A DNA stretch of 64,000 nt from Methylobacterium sp. FF17 (GTDB lineage Bacteria; Pseudomonadota; Alphaproteobacteria; Rhizobiales; Beijerinckiaceae), in assembly GCF_025813715.1 (NCBI RefSeq), contig NZ_CP107532.1, positions 1,612,001-1,676,000 of the forward strand, in the 5' to 3' direction. Every line of letters starts with the position of its first letter. Position 1 is the stretch's first letter. The notes beneath the pieces were generated by a model. It was not told the origin of the DNA, made no database searches, and saw only the letters and a list, made by a program, of their open reading frames with translations. The position numbers and the translations under genes are program-made. Below, in pieces: positions 8,497 to 16,442 of the stretch.

Positions 8497-9237
8497 ATGC
8501 AGGAACTGGTTGGGAAGCGCGCCCTCGTCACGGGTGCCTCGCGCGGGATAGGCGCTGCCATTGCGGTCGCGCTCGCCGAGAAGGGCGCAGACGTGGCGAT
8601 CACCTACGAGCGTTCGGCAGACCGTGCCGCGGAAGTCGTCAAATCGATCGAAAGCAAGGGCCGCAGGGCGGCTGCCATTCAAGCGGATTTTGCAGATCCT
8701 TCGGCGGTCAAACGGGCGGTGGCGGAAGCTGTCCAGGCGCTGGGAGGCTTGGACATTCTCGTCAACAATGCTGGGATCGCTCTCTACTCGACGTTCGCGG
8801 ATGTCAGCGTCGAGACGATCGATGCCCTGTTCGACGTCAACGTGCGGGGGCCCCTACTCGCGGCGCAGGCCGCCATTCCTCATCTCCCCGCAGGTGGGCG
8901 CATCGTGACGATCGGCTCCGCGGGTGCCGAACGCATCGTCGGCGACACGGGTGCGATCTACTTCATGACGAAATCCGCCCTGCACTCCTTCACGCGCGGC
9001 CTCGCGCGCGAACTTGGATCGCGCGACATCACGGTCAATCTGGTCCAACCCGGATCCACCGATACAGACATGAACCCGGCAAACGGCGAGTTCTCCGACT
9101 TTCAGCGTAGCCTCAGTCCGCTCGGCCGGTATGGAACGCCAGAGGACGTCGCCGCCGCCGTCACCTTCCTGGCGAGTCCTTCAGCCCGACATGTCACCGG
9201 GGCCATCCTGAATGTGGACGGTGGACAGACGACGTAA
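8497..9237 (+). CDS. Short-chain dehydrogenase/reductase
   Basis: A 246-residue SDR oxidoreductase using NAD(P)H. The cofactor motif TGASRGIGAAIA lies near residues 12-23, NNAGIALYS near 86-94, and the catalytic tetrad residues in TIGSAGAERI and AIYFMTKSAL (YxxxK). The C-terminal PGSTDTDMNP and GAILNVDGGQTT are standard for the FabG-like classical family. The start at 8497 is preferred over an upstream ATG because of the AAAGG ribosome-binding site and the fit to family length. Its divergent TetR partner suggests induction by a small carbonyl or xenobiotic; the substrate is unknown. Confidence 0.9.
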   Translation: MQELVGKRALVTGASRGIGAAIAVALAEKGADVAITYERSADRAAEVVKSIESKGRRAAAIQADFADPSAVKRAVAEAVQALGGLDILVNNAGIALYSTFADVSVETIDALFDVNVRGPLLAAQAAIPHLPAGGRIVTIGSAGAERIVGDTGAIYFMTKSALHSFTRGLARELGSRDITVNLVQPGSTDTDMNPANGEFSDFQRSLSPLGRYGTPEDVAAAVTFLASPSARHVTGAILNVDGGQTT

Positions 9238-9404
9238 GAGCGGGATTTCGGCGTAATCCTGAGGTGGAGTGCCGTCGGTGTCGATCGCTCCACCTCATCG
9301 ACCACCAACCTGCCAACAACGGCCGCTTTCGGAATGTCCCGGCAATTCTCTGTACGGCTCGTATGAGTCGAAACCAGCCGGCACCCGGCGTCGGATCGCG
9401 GCCG

Positions 9405-9875
9405 CTAGACCCGCGGCGTCGGGCGCCAGTCCGGCGGGGCCATCTCGAAGCCGGCGAAGTCGAAGGCGGGTGAGACCGTGCAGCCCACCAGGGTCCAGGC
9501 GCCCAGGCTGGTGGCGGTCTGCCAATGGCCGGCCGGGACGACGATCTGCGGCTGCTGTCCCCGCATCAGGTCGGGGCCGAGATAGGCCGCGCTCGCGTCG
9601 TGGCCGTTTGGACTGACGGTGAGAACCAGGGGCGCGCCCGCGTGCCAGTGCCAGATCTCGGCGGCATCCACCCGGTGCCATTCGGAGACCTCGCCGAGGT
9701 CGAGCAGGTAGTAGATCGCGCTGCCCACCGAGCGCCCGTCCACGGTCCGGGGATCGCGAAACGTCTCGCGGTAATGGCCGCCCTCCGGGTGCGGCGCCAG
9801 CCCCAGGCGCGCGATCACCTCGGCGGCACTCGGGCCCTGTCCCTGGAATCCGGCCCCCGCGAATCCGGCACTCAT
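9405..9875 (-). CDS. Cupin (DUF985-type) protein
   Basis: A 156-residue single-domain cupin. After a short N-terminal extension come AAEVIARLGLAPHPEGGHYRE and the typical SAIYYLLDLGEVSEWHRVD, EIWHWHAGAPL, and WTLVGCTVSPAFDFAGFEMA blocks of the DUF985/cupin_5 family. Members are small beta-barrel proteins of uncertain function; some bind sugars or metal. GGGAG precedes the ATG at 9875. The gene lies 23 bases after the ATGA-coupled pair upstream and may share its transcript. Confidence 0.86.
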   Translation of the reverse strand: MSAGFAGAGFQGQGPSAAEVIARLGLAPHPEGGHYRETFRDPRTVDGRSVGSAIYYLLDLGEVSEWHRVDAAEIWHWHAGAPLVLTVSPNGHDASAAYLGPDLMRGQQPQIVVPAGHWQTATSLGAWTLVGCTVSPAFDFAGFEMAPPDWRPTPRV

Positions 9876-9897
9876 CGGCAAACTCCCTTGCACCGCG

Positions 9898-10686
9898 TCA
9901 CTCGATGGCCCCCTGCGGCAGGTTGAGGCCCGGCGGTGTCCTGACGCTGGAATCCCGGGTGCCCGGGGCGGCCCCGGCGCGGGCCTTGGTCCGCTCCTTG
10001 GCCCGCTCCTTGGACTTCGCCTTGTCCTTGGCGGCGACCGGCGGGGCTTTCACGGCCGGCGCCTCGCCGCATTCCCGGAACCCGAGCTGGGCCAGGCTCT
10101 GGCCCGTCTCGGAAACGATGTTGAGGGTGTCCGGCAGGGCGGTCGGCGTGCCGTCCCAGCGGATCGGCGCGCCGAGCATCGCCTCGAGGCCGCCCGGGCT
10201 GCCGCCCCGGCGCAGGGCGTACAGGTCCGGCCCGTAGGCGGTGGCAGCCTTGCCGGCGATGACGACCTGGAGCACCCGCGTCGTCTCCGGGGTGAGCGGG
10301 CGCAGCGGGTTCTCGACGACGATGAGGCCCGTGCGCGTGACCCAGAGCGTGAAATCCTTCGGCCCCTCGTAGAGCGCGGCCCGGGCCTCGCACTGCACCG
10401 TCAGGCCCGGCAGGTTGGCGGCCGGCATCGGCGCGGGGGCCGGGGCGGGGGGGACGGCCGCCGGAGCGGGGGCCGGGGGCACGGGCGCCGCCTCCGCCGC
10501 GGGCGCCGGCTTCGGCTTCGGCTTGCGCGGCGGCGGGGGGCGCTTCTTGGGCGGGGCGGCGGCGGGCGCCTCGGCCGGGGGCGGTTCCGGGGCCGGCTCG
10601 GAGGTCTGGCCGAAGCCAGACGCGGTCGGGAGCAGCAGGGCAGCCGGAATCAGGATGGACCACAGGCGCGTGCGCAGGCGCACCAT
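9898..10686 (-). CDS. Exported proline/alanine-rich protein
   Basis: A 262-residue protein of unknown function. It has a signal peptide (LWSILIPAALLLPTASGFGQ), a very long Pro/Ala/Lys low-complexity stretch to about residue 90, a compact central domain of about 110 residues starting NLPGLTVQCEARAALYEGPKD, and a basic Lys/Arg-rich segment (KDKAKSKERAKERTKARAG) near the C-terminus. The domain has two cysteines (VQCEA, FRECGE) that could form a disulfide. The start codon overlaps the stop of the preceding 98-residue gene as TGATG, so the two are translationally coupled. Confidence 0.78.
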   Translation of the reverse strand: MVRLRTRLWSILIPAALLLPTASGFGQTSEPAPEPPPAEAPAAAPPKKRPPPPRKPKPKPAPAAEAAPVPPAPAPAAVPPAPAPAPMPAANLPGLTVQCEARAALYEGPKDFTLWVTRTGLIVVENPLRPLTPETTRVLQVVIAGKAATAYGPDLYALRRGGSPGGLEAMLGAPIRWDGTPTALPDTLNIVSETGQSLAQLGFRECGEAPAVKAPPVAAKDKAKSKERAKERTKARAGAAPGTRDSSVRTPPGLNLPQGAIE

Positions 10687-10982
10687 CAGCGCGTCTCCTC
10701 GTCGGGGTTCCGGCCGTCGGGGGCGTGCCCACGGGGCAGGCGCCGGGGCTCCGGGATGGTTGCGGGCTGGATCTCGAGGATCGGCGCCGACCGGTCGATG
10801 GGGCTGGCCTGCGGCGGCTGCACGCTGCGGATCAGGGCCTCCTCGTCGTCGGCCTCGTCGATGAGATCCGTCTCGCGCGACATGCGCAGCTCGGGCCGCT
10901 GCCCCCGCGCCAGCACCGAGGCGACGAGGAGGCCGCAGAACAGGAGAGCCCCCACGGCGCTCAGGATCAGAATGGTTTCCAT
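10686..10982 (-). CDS. Small single-pass membrane protein
   Basis: A 98-residue protein of unknown function with one N-terminal membrane helix (ILILSAVGALLFCGLLVASVL) and an acidic, proline-rich cytoplasmic tail containing RETDLIDEADDEEALI. Its stop overlaps the start of the downstream secreted protein by one base, implying an operon of two envelope genes. The ATG at 10982 was chosen because the membrane helix follows directly; longer ORF sequence upstream is not protein-like. Confidence 0.72.
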   Translation of the reverse strand: METILILSAVGALLFCGLLVASVLARGQRPELRMSRETDLIDEADDEEALIRSVQPPQASPIDRSAPILEIQPATIPEPRRLPRGHAPDGRNPDEETR

Positions 10983-11217
10983 GCCGCGCCCAGCGTTAGC
11001 CCAGGACGGGCCGCGTTGCATCCTCCCCGGCGGAGGGACCGCACCGGCGGATAACCCGGAACGGTCCTTGCGTCTTCGTCGGCGGATGTCAGAAGCAGGT
11101 GTGCCGGACCGGCGCGACGACGGCGGTGGGACACGCGCGGCGCTGACGCCCAAACGTCGTCCCCGTCGGGTATCACACGGCCATCCGCCTTCCGCCCACG
11201 AACTTCAAGGTCGATCC

Positions 11218-14139
11218 ATGCGCCTGCATGACCTCACGCCAGCCGATGCCTCTTCGGATGCGGATCGCCGGCCCGGCGGGGCGGCGGGGCTGGAACAGGA
11301 CCTCCTGCGCCTCATCGAGGAATCCCGCGAGCAGGCGGCGGAGGACCCGTTCCGCAACCCCGTCCTCGCGGTGACGCTGGCGATCACCCGGCGCTTCGAC
11401 CGGGGGGAGATCGGCGAGGACGACCTCGATGCCCTGTTCCCCCGCCTGCGCGCGCAGTCCCTGGCCACCCGCGCCGAGCGCCTGCGCGCCTATGTGGGGC
11501 TCGACCGGGACGCGAAGGCGGCGCCCGACACCCGGATGGCGGCCCGCCTCGTCGCCGCGGTTCCGGAGCGCCAGGGCGATTTCGAGACGTTTCGCGATCT
11601 CGTGGGCCGCACGGGCTTCGCGGTGGTGTTCACGGCGCATCCGACCTTCGGCATGCCGCGCGCCGTCGCCGCCCTGATCGCCGAGGCCGCGAGCACGGCG
11701 GAGGGCGCCGCCCGCGAGCCGCTGATCGCGCGGGCCGCCGGCCTCTCCACCCGGCCCGACCCGAAGATCAGCCTCGACGACGAGTTCGACCAGGCCTGCG
11801 TCGCAGCCAATCACGGCCGCACGGCGCTCGATGCCTTCAATGCCGCCCTGCTCGATGCCGCCCGCGCGCGCTGGCCCGACCGCTGGACCGAACTGGTGCC
11901 CAAGCCCTTCGCCATCGCGAGCTGGGTCGGCTGCGACACCGACGGGCGCACCGATATCGGCTGGTGGGACACCCTGCGCTACCGCCTCGAATCGAAGCGG
12001 ATGCAGCTCGACCGGGTGATGCGCGAGTTGCCCCAGGTGCCCGCCACGCAGGTGGTGCGCGACCTGACGGGCAACGCGCTCGCCGCGGTGAACCGCCAGC
12101 TCGCGGTGGCGCCCCGCCTCGGCACCAAGCCGTCCCTGGAGGCGGTGCACCGCTTCGCCCTGGCCCTCATCATCGAGCGCGAGCGCGCGCAGACCGATTC
12201 CAGCGCGATCCTGGCCGGGCTCGCCGGCGCCCTCGGGGGGCTCGAGACGGACGCGGACCGGCGCGGGGTGGCGCTGCTGCGCTCGGGCATCGCCACCCAC
12301 GGCCTCTCGAACGCCCTGCCGCATTTCCGGCTCAACGCCAGCCAGATCCACAACGCGGTGCGCCGCGTGACCGACCTCGAGGGGGAGCCCACCGACGCCG
12401 CGCAGCGCCGCTCGCACCTCGCCACCATCCACGCCCTCCTCAACGACGTGCAGGCGGTGGACGTGGATTTCGGAGCGCTCGCCGCCGAGCGCGCCTCGGC
12501 CGCCCGGCTGATGATGACGATCACCCAGATCCTCAAGCACGTGGACGGCACGCATCCCGTGCGCTTTCTCATCGCCGAGACCGAGACCGGCTACACCCTG
12601 CTCGCCGCCCTCTGGCTGGCGCGGCATTACGGGATCAGCGACAAGGTCGAGATCACGCCCCTGTTCGAGACCGCGAGCGCCCTCGAACAGGGCGTACGCG
12701 TCCTCGACGATGCCCTGCGCAACCCGCACTGGCGCGCCTACCTCAAGCGCATCGGCCGCCTGACGGTGCAGTTCGGCTACTCGGATTCCGGGCGCTATGT
12801 CGGCCAGCTCGCCGCGAGCTTCTGGATCGAGCGCCTGCGCCTGCGCATCACCGAACTCATGGTGCAGAACGACCTGACCGGGGTCGAACTCGCGATCTTC
12901 GACACCCACGGCGAATCCATCGGCCGGGGCGCGCACCCGACCTCCCTGCGCGACCGCCTCGCCTACCTCGCTCCCGAGGATGCACGCCGCCGCAACCGGG
13001 CGGCGGGCCTTCGGGTCCGGCTCGAATCGAGCTTCCAGGGCTCGGACGGCTACCTGATGTTCGGCACCCTGCCGCTGGCGCAGGCGACGGTGGAGCGCAT
13101 CGCCGAGCACGTCTTCGCCCTCGACGTCGCCGACGACGATTCATTTGCCGACTACGTCCTGTCCGATCCGGCGAGCGGGGCCGACGAGGCCGACGACCCG
13201 ATCTACGCCGAGCCCGATTTCGCCGCCGAGTTCTTCACGGTGGTGCGCCAGGACATGGAATCCCTGGTGGACGACCCGGGCTACGCCGCCCTGCTCGGCA
13301 CCTTCGGCCCGAGCCTCCTCGACCGCACCGGCTCGCGCCCCGTGGCCCGCCAGACCGATGGCGGCGGCCCCAGCATGATCACCCATCCGCGCCAGATGCG
13401 GGCGATCCCCAACAACGCGATCCTGCAGCAGCTCGGCTTCCTCGCGAACTCGCTGCACGGCGTGGGCCGCGCCGCCGGGCGGGCGCCGGACCTGTTCCGG
13501 GACATGCGCCGGGATTCCGTGCGCTTCTCCCGCTCCTTCCGCCTCGCCCAGCACGCCGCCGCCGTCAGCGACCTCGACGTGCTGCGGGCCTATATCGACA
13601 CCCTCGACCCGGCGGTGTGGCTGGAGCGGGCCCGGCGCACGCAGCGCGACGGCCGGCGCGACGAACTCGTGGTCATCGCCAACGCCCTCGACCGCCTGCG
13701 GCTCGCACCCGATCTCCGCCACCTGTTCGGCCGCCTCACCTGCGACTGGCTGAGCCTGCAGGCGGCCGCCCCAGACCTCGGGCGGATGTCGGTGCGCCTG
13801 ACCCTGCTGCACGCGATCCGCCTCGCCCTGATCCACCGGATCTGGTTCCTGGCCGTGCACATCCCGGGCTTCCGCCCGCAATCGGGGGTGAGCCGCGAGG
13901 CCCTGATCGAGCGCTTCCTGCGCCTCGACATCGACGGCTGCCTCACGCTGCTGGAGGACATCTTCCCCATCACGCCGGACCCGACGCTCGGCCTGAACTT
14001 CGGCGAGCCCGCAGGCCCGCGCGACGTCGGCACCTACGAGGCCGAGCACCGGACGCTGTTCGAGCCGATCCGGCGCAGCTTCCAGCGCGTGCGCGAGATC
14101 TCGGGCATGATCCAGCACGAGGTCGGGGCGTTCGGGTAG
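11218..14139 (+). CDS. Phosphoenolpyruvate carboxylase-like protein with altered active site
   Basis: A 973-residue protein with full-length homology to PEP carboxylase, which forms oxaloacetate from PEP and bicarbonate. Recognisable blocks are FTAHPTFGMPRA (catalytic His retained; the usual Glu after TAHPT is Phe), TPLFETASAL, QFGYSDSGRYVG (metal Asp retained, catalytic Lys replaced by Arg), IFDTHGESIGRGAHP (canonical FHGRGGxIGRGG; His and first Arg lost, last Arg kept), and TGSRPVARQ...RAIPNN. The C-terminal QNTG allosteric tail is absent. It may be a divergent enzyme clade or a non-catalytic homologue. No other serine-cycle gene adjoins it. The start at 11218 has a modest AAGG site. Confidence 0.88.
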   Translation: MRLHDLTPADASSDADRRPGGAAGLEQDLLRLIEESREQAAEDPFRNPVLAVTLAITRRFDRGEIGEDDLDALFPRLRAQSLATRAERLRAYVGLDRDAKAAPDTRMAARLVAAVPERQGDFETFRDLVGRTGFAVVFTAHPTFGMPRAVAALIAEAASTAEGAAREPLIARAAGLSTRPDPKISLDDEFDQACVAANHGRTALDAFNAALLDAARARWPDRWTELVPKPFAIASWVGCDTDGRTDIGWWDTLRYRLESKRMQLDRVMRELPQVPATQVVRDLTGNALAAVNRQLAVAPRLGTKPSLEAVHRFALALIIERERAQTDSSAILAGLAGALGGLETDADRRGVALLRSGIATHGLSNALPHFRLNASQIHNAVRRVTDLEGEPTDAAQRRSHLATIHALLNDVQAVDVDFGALAAERASAARLMMTITQILKHVDGTHPVRFLIAETETGYTLLAALWLARHYGISDKVEITPLFETASALEQGVRVLDDALRNPHWRAYLKRIGRLTVQFGYSDSGRYVGQLAASFWIERLRLRITELMVQNDLTGVELAIFDTHGESIGRGAHPTSLRDRLAYLAPEDARRRNRAAGLRVRLESSFQGSDGYLMFGTLPLAQATVERIAEHVFALDVADDDSFADYVLSDPASGADEADDPIYAEPDFAAEFFTVVRQDMESLVDDPGYAALLGTFGPSLLDRTGSRPVARQTDGGGPSMITHPRQMRAIPNNAILQQLGFLANSLHGVGRAAGRAPDLFRDMRRDSVRFSRSFRLAQHAAAVSDLDVLRAYIDTLDPAVWLERARRTQRDGRRDELVVIANALDRLRLAPDLRHLFGRLTCDWLSLQAAAPDLGRMSVRLTLLHAIRLALIHRIWFLAVHIPGFRPQSGVSREALIERFLRLDIDGCLTLLEDIFPITPDPTLGLNFGEPAGPRDVGTYEAEHRTLFEPIRRSFQRVREISGMIQHEVGAFG

Positions 14140-14146
14140 GGCTCGG

Positions 14147-14220
14147 GGCTTCGCGGCACGGTTTTCAGGGCTCGCGGCGCGGTTTTAAGGCTCGCGGCGC
14201 GGTTTCAGGGCTCGCGGCGC
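14147..14220. repeat. 20-22-bp tandem repeat, four units
   Basis: Units begin at 14147, 14169, 14189 and 14209, with consensus GGCTCGCGGCGCGGTTTTCA. The array starts eight bases after the PEPC-like stop and runs over the stop codon of the converging leftward gene, so the last residues of that protein come from the repeat. Confidence 0.75.
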
Positions 14221-14744
14221 GTGACCGCCGCCTCGGGCCGCGCGGCCAGTTCGGCGAACAGGGCCGCGAGCAGCGCGAGTGGGATGGACCGGACGGTGTG
14301 GCTCCGCCCCGTCACGTCGTTCCACATGAGCCAAGCGCTGGGAGGGGCGCCCAACTGGGCGGTGATGCGATATCCGGCCGCCGGCAGCACGCTCCCGATG
14401 AGCCGCACGGCGTCATCGATCGATTCGGTGTAGCGCCGGCAATGGATGAAGCTCGTCGACACGTAGAACCGCTTCGGTCCGACCGGGCGGTGCGCCCGGT
14501 CATAATCCTGGACGTCGTCCCAGCAGGGCACGCCGATCGTGCGGTCCTTGATCCGGGCGCAGAACAGGGCGCGCAAGATCGCCAGGTCAGCGCCTTCCCC
14601 GGACCAGCCGCTCTGCCCGAACAGGTCGCGCAGCTGGGCCGCCTTGACGGGATCGATCACGCGCGGGTCGGGCGGCGGCTCCGCATGGTGCGGCCCGGCC
14701 CGCCCGGTCGACGGCCACCACGTCTCGTGTGCATCGACGGCCAA
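14205..14744 (-). CDS. Hypothetical protein downstream of nfeD
   Basis: A 179-residue soluble protein I do not recognise. It contains QLRDLFGQSGWSGEGADL, CARIKDRTIGVPCWDDVQDY, KRFYVSTSFIHCRRYTESI and a short hydrophobic ALLAALFAELAARPE near the C-terminus. No signal peptide is seen. The start is TTG at 14744, supported by an excellent GAGGAGG ribosome-binding site eight bases upstream; no ATG fits as well. It lies 58 bases beyond nfeD in the same direction and is probably the last gene of the SPFH-NfeD transcript. Its stop codon lies inside a tandem repeat. Confidence 0.72.
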   Translation of the reverse strand: MAVDAHETWWPSTGRAGPHHAEPPPDPRVIDPVKAAQLRDLFGQSGWSGEGADLAILRALFCARIKDRTIGVPCWDDVQDYDRAHRPVGPKRFYVSTSFIHCRRYTESIDDAVRLIGSVLPAAGYRITAQLGAPPSAWLMWNDVTGRSHTVRSIPLALLAALFAELAARPEAAVTRREP

Positions 14745-14802
14745 CGGGGTCCTCCTCGCAAGCGGTTGGCGTTGGAGATGATCTGGCGGGCGATGCGGTC
14801 GT

Positions 14803-15255
14803 TCAGGCCGGCGTCGGGGGCCTCTCAGACATCACCACGGTGAGCAGCGTGCCCTCCACCCCCGTCACCCGCACCCGCGCGCCCAGCGGCGCATCCGGTC
14901 CGGTGACGCGCCAGACCGTGTCGTTGACGCGGATGTGACCCTCGCCGGCCACGATGGGGGCCGAGAGGGGGTAGTCGCGACCCACCAGCCCCTGAGCGCC
15001 CTGGTTCAGGGTGTTCGCCGCCCGGGTCCGGCGGCTCGCCACCACCGCGAAGGCGACCGACAGGCCGCCGAACAGCAGGACCTGTCCCTGCCAGGGCATC
15101 GGCACGAGGAGGAGTTGGAGCCCCGTGAACAGCGCGGCGAGGCCGAGCCAGAGCAGGAACACCCCCGAGGCGACGAGTTCGGTTCCCATCAGCACGAGGC
15201 CGATCAGGACCCAGGTCCAGGCGGGGCCGATCGCCTCGACGAACGACGCGATCAC
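14803..15255 (-). CDS. NfeD-family membrane protein
   Basis: A 150-residue NfeD protein, short (truncated) form: three to four membrane segments (WTWVLIGLVLMGTELVASGVF, LLWLGLAALFTGLQLLLVPM, VLLFGGLSVAFAVVA) followed by a C-terminal OB-fold beginning GLVGRDYPLSAPIVAGEGHIRV. NfeD proteins partner SPFH/stomatin proteins and are thought to help organise or protect membrane microdomains. The GTG start at 15255 overlaps the stop of the SPFH gene (GTGA) and is preceded by GGAGG, which indicates translational coupling. Confidence 0.9.
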   Translation of the reverse strand: MIASFVEAIGPAWTWVLIGLVLMGTELVASGVFLLWLGLAALFTGLQLLLVPMPWQGQVLLFGGLSVAFAVVASRRTRAANTLNQGAQGLVGRDYPLSAPIVAGEGHIRVNDTVWRVTGPDAPLGARVRVTGVEGTLLTVVMSERPPTPA

Positions 15256-16232
15256 CGGGTGCCTCCGCCGACATTCGGCGGCAGGCCGCCACTCTTGCGG
15301 GCCTGGGCCCCTTCGCCGAAGACGCTGCGGGTGATCTCGGCGATGCCGCCGAGCGTACCGGCGAGCGCGGCCGCCTCGATCGGCACCACCACCACGCGCT
15401 GGTTCGGCGCCGTGGCGATGGCCTTGATCGCCTCCACGTACTTCTCGGCGACCAGGAAATTCGCCGCCGCGAGGTCGCCCTGGGCGATGGCCTCGCTGAC
15501 GAGCCGGGTCGCCTGCGCCTCGGCCTCCGCCCCGCGCTCGCGGGCCTCCGCATCGCGGAAGGCGGCTTCCTTGCGCCCCTCGGCCTCCAGGATGGCCGAT
15601 TGCTTGCGCCCTTCCGCGCGCAGGATCTCCGCCTGCCGGTGGCCTTCCGCCTCCAGGACCGAGGCACGCTTCTCGCGCTCGGCCTTCATCTGCCGGGCCA
15701 TCGCACCGGCGAGATCGGCGGGGGGCACGATGTCCTTGATCTCGATGCGGGTCATCTTCACGCCCCAGGGCGAGGCCGCCGCATCCATCACCCGCAGCAG
15801 GCGCTCGTTGATCTCGTCGCGGTGTGAGAGGAGCTGGTCGAGATCCATGGAGCCGACCACGGTGCGGATGTTCGTCATGGTCAGGGTCATCACCGCGACC
15901 TCGAGATTCGAGACCTCGTAGGAGGCGCGGGCCGCATCGAGCACCTGATAGAACACCACCGCGTCGATCCGCACCCCGGCATTGTCGCGGGTGAAGGCCT
16001 CCTGGCTCGGCACGTCGATGACCTGCTCCATCACGTTCACGCGCCGGCCGATGCGCTCGATATAGGGCGCGATCAGCCCCAGCCCGGACTCCAGGCTGCG
16101 ATGGTACTTGCCGAACCGCTCCACGGTGTAGACGTGGCCCTGGGGCACGATGTTGATGCCGATGCCCAGCGTCACCACCACGAGCACCACCAGCACCACT
16201 GCTGCGATGCTCACACCTGCGGAAAAGTCCAT
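15252..16232 (-). CDS. SPFH/Band 7 stomatin-like protein
   Basis: About 326 residues. An N-terminal membrane anchor (VSIAAVVLVVLVVVTLGIGI) precedes the SPFH domain with VPQGHVYTVERFGKYHRSLE, VIDVPSQEAFTRDNAGVRID and LLSHRDEINERLLRVMD. A long Ala/Glu/Arg-rich helical region (MKAEREKRASVLEAEGHRQA and following) mediates oligomerisation in this family. It is a QmcA/paraslipin-type protein of membrane microdomains. ATG 16232 is preferred because GGGGGCAGG lies directly upstream; an in-frame ATG at 16247 would add five residues. The following nfeD overlaps by four bases. Confidence 0.92.
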   Translation of the reverse strand: MDFSAGVSIAAVVLVVLVVVTLGIGINIVPQGHVYTVERFGKYHRSLESGLGLIAPYIERIGRRVNVMEQVIDVPSQEAFTRDNAGVRIDAVVFYQVLDAARASYEVSNLEVAVMTLTMTNIRTVVGSMDLDQLLSHRDEINERLLRVMDAAASPWGVKMTRIEIKDIVPPADLAGAMARQMKAEREKRASVLEAEGHRQAEILRAEGRKQSAILEAEGRKEAAFRDAEARERGAEAEAQATRLVSEAIAQGDLAAANFLVAEKYVEAIKAIATAPNQRVVVVPIEAAALAGTLGGIAEITRSVFGEGAQARKSGGLPPNVGGGTR

Positions 16233-16283
16233 GCCTGCCCCCGACATCCCGCGGCATTGAGACCGGCGGAATGGGGTGATGCA

Positions 16284-16413
16284 AGTCCTGTCGGTGCAAG
16301 TCCTGTCGACGCGAGTCCTGTCGACGCGAGTCCTGTCGACGCGAGTCCTGTCGACGCGAGTCCTGTCGACGCGAGTCCTGTCGACGCGAGTCCTGTCGAC
16401 GCGAGTCCTGTCG
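16284..16413. repeat. 15-bp minisatellite, nine copies
   Basis: AGTCCTGTCGACGCG repeats with exact 15-base periodicity, with copies starting at 16284, 16299, 16314, 16329, 16344, 16359, 16374, 16389 and 16404. The first junction reads GGTGCA instead of GACGCG; the rest are near-identical. Each unit contains the palindrome GTCGAC. The array lies between the stop of the nuclease-like gene and the start of the SPFH gene, within the leader of the SPFH-NfeD transcript. Confidence 0.93.
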
Positions 16414-16442
16414 AGGAATTTCGTCCGAGCGGTCCTTCGACC

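Noticed and set aside
11173..13110. A 645-codon antisense frame opposite the PEPC-like gene
   Set aside because: A shadow frame without recognisable domains; the sense strand aligns throughout with PEPC.
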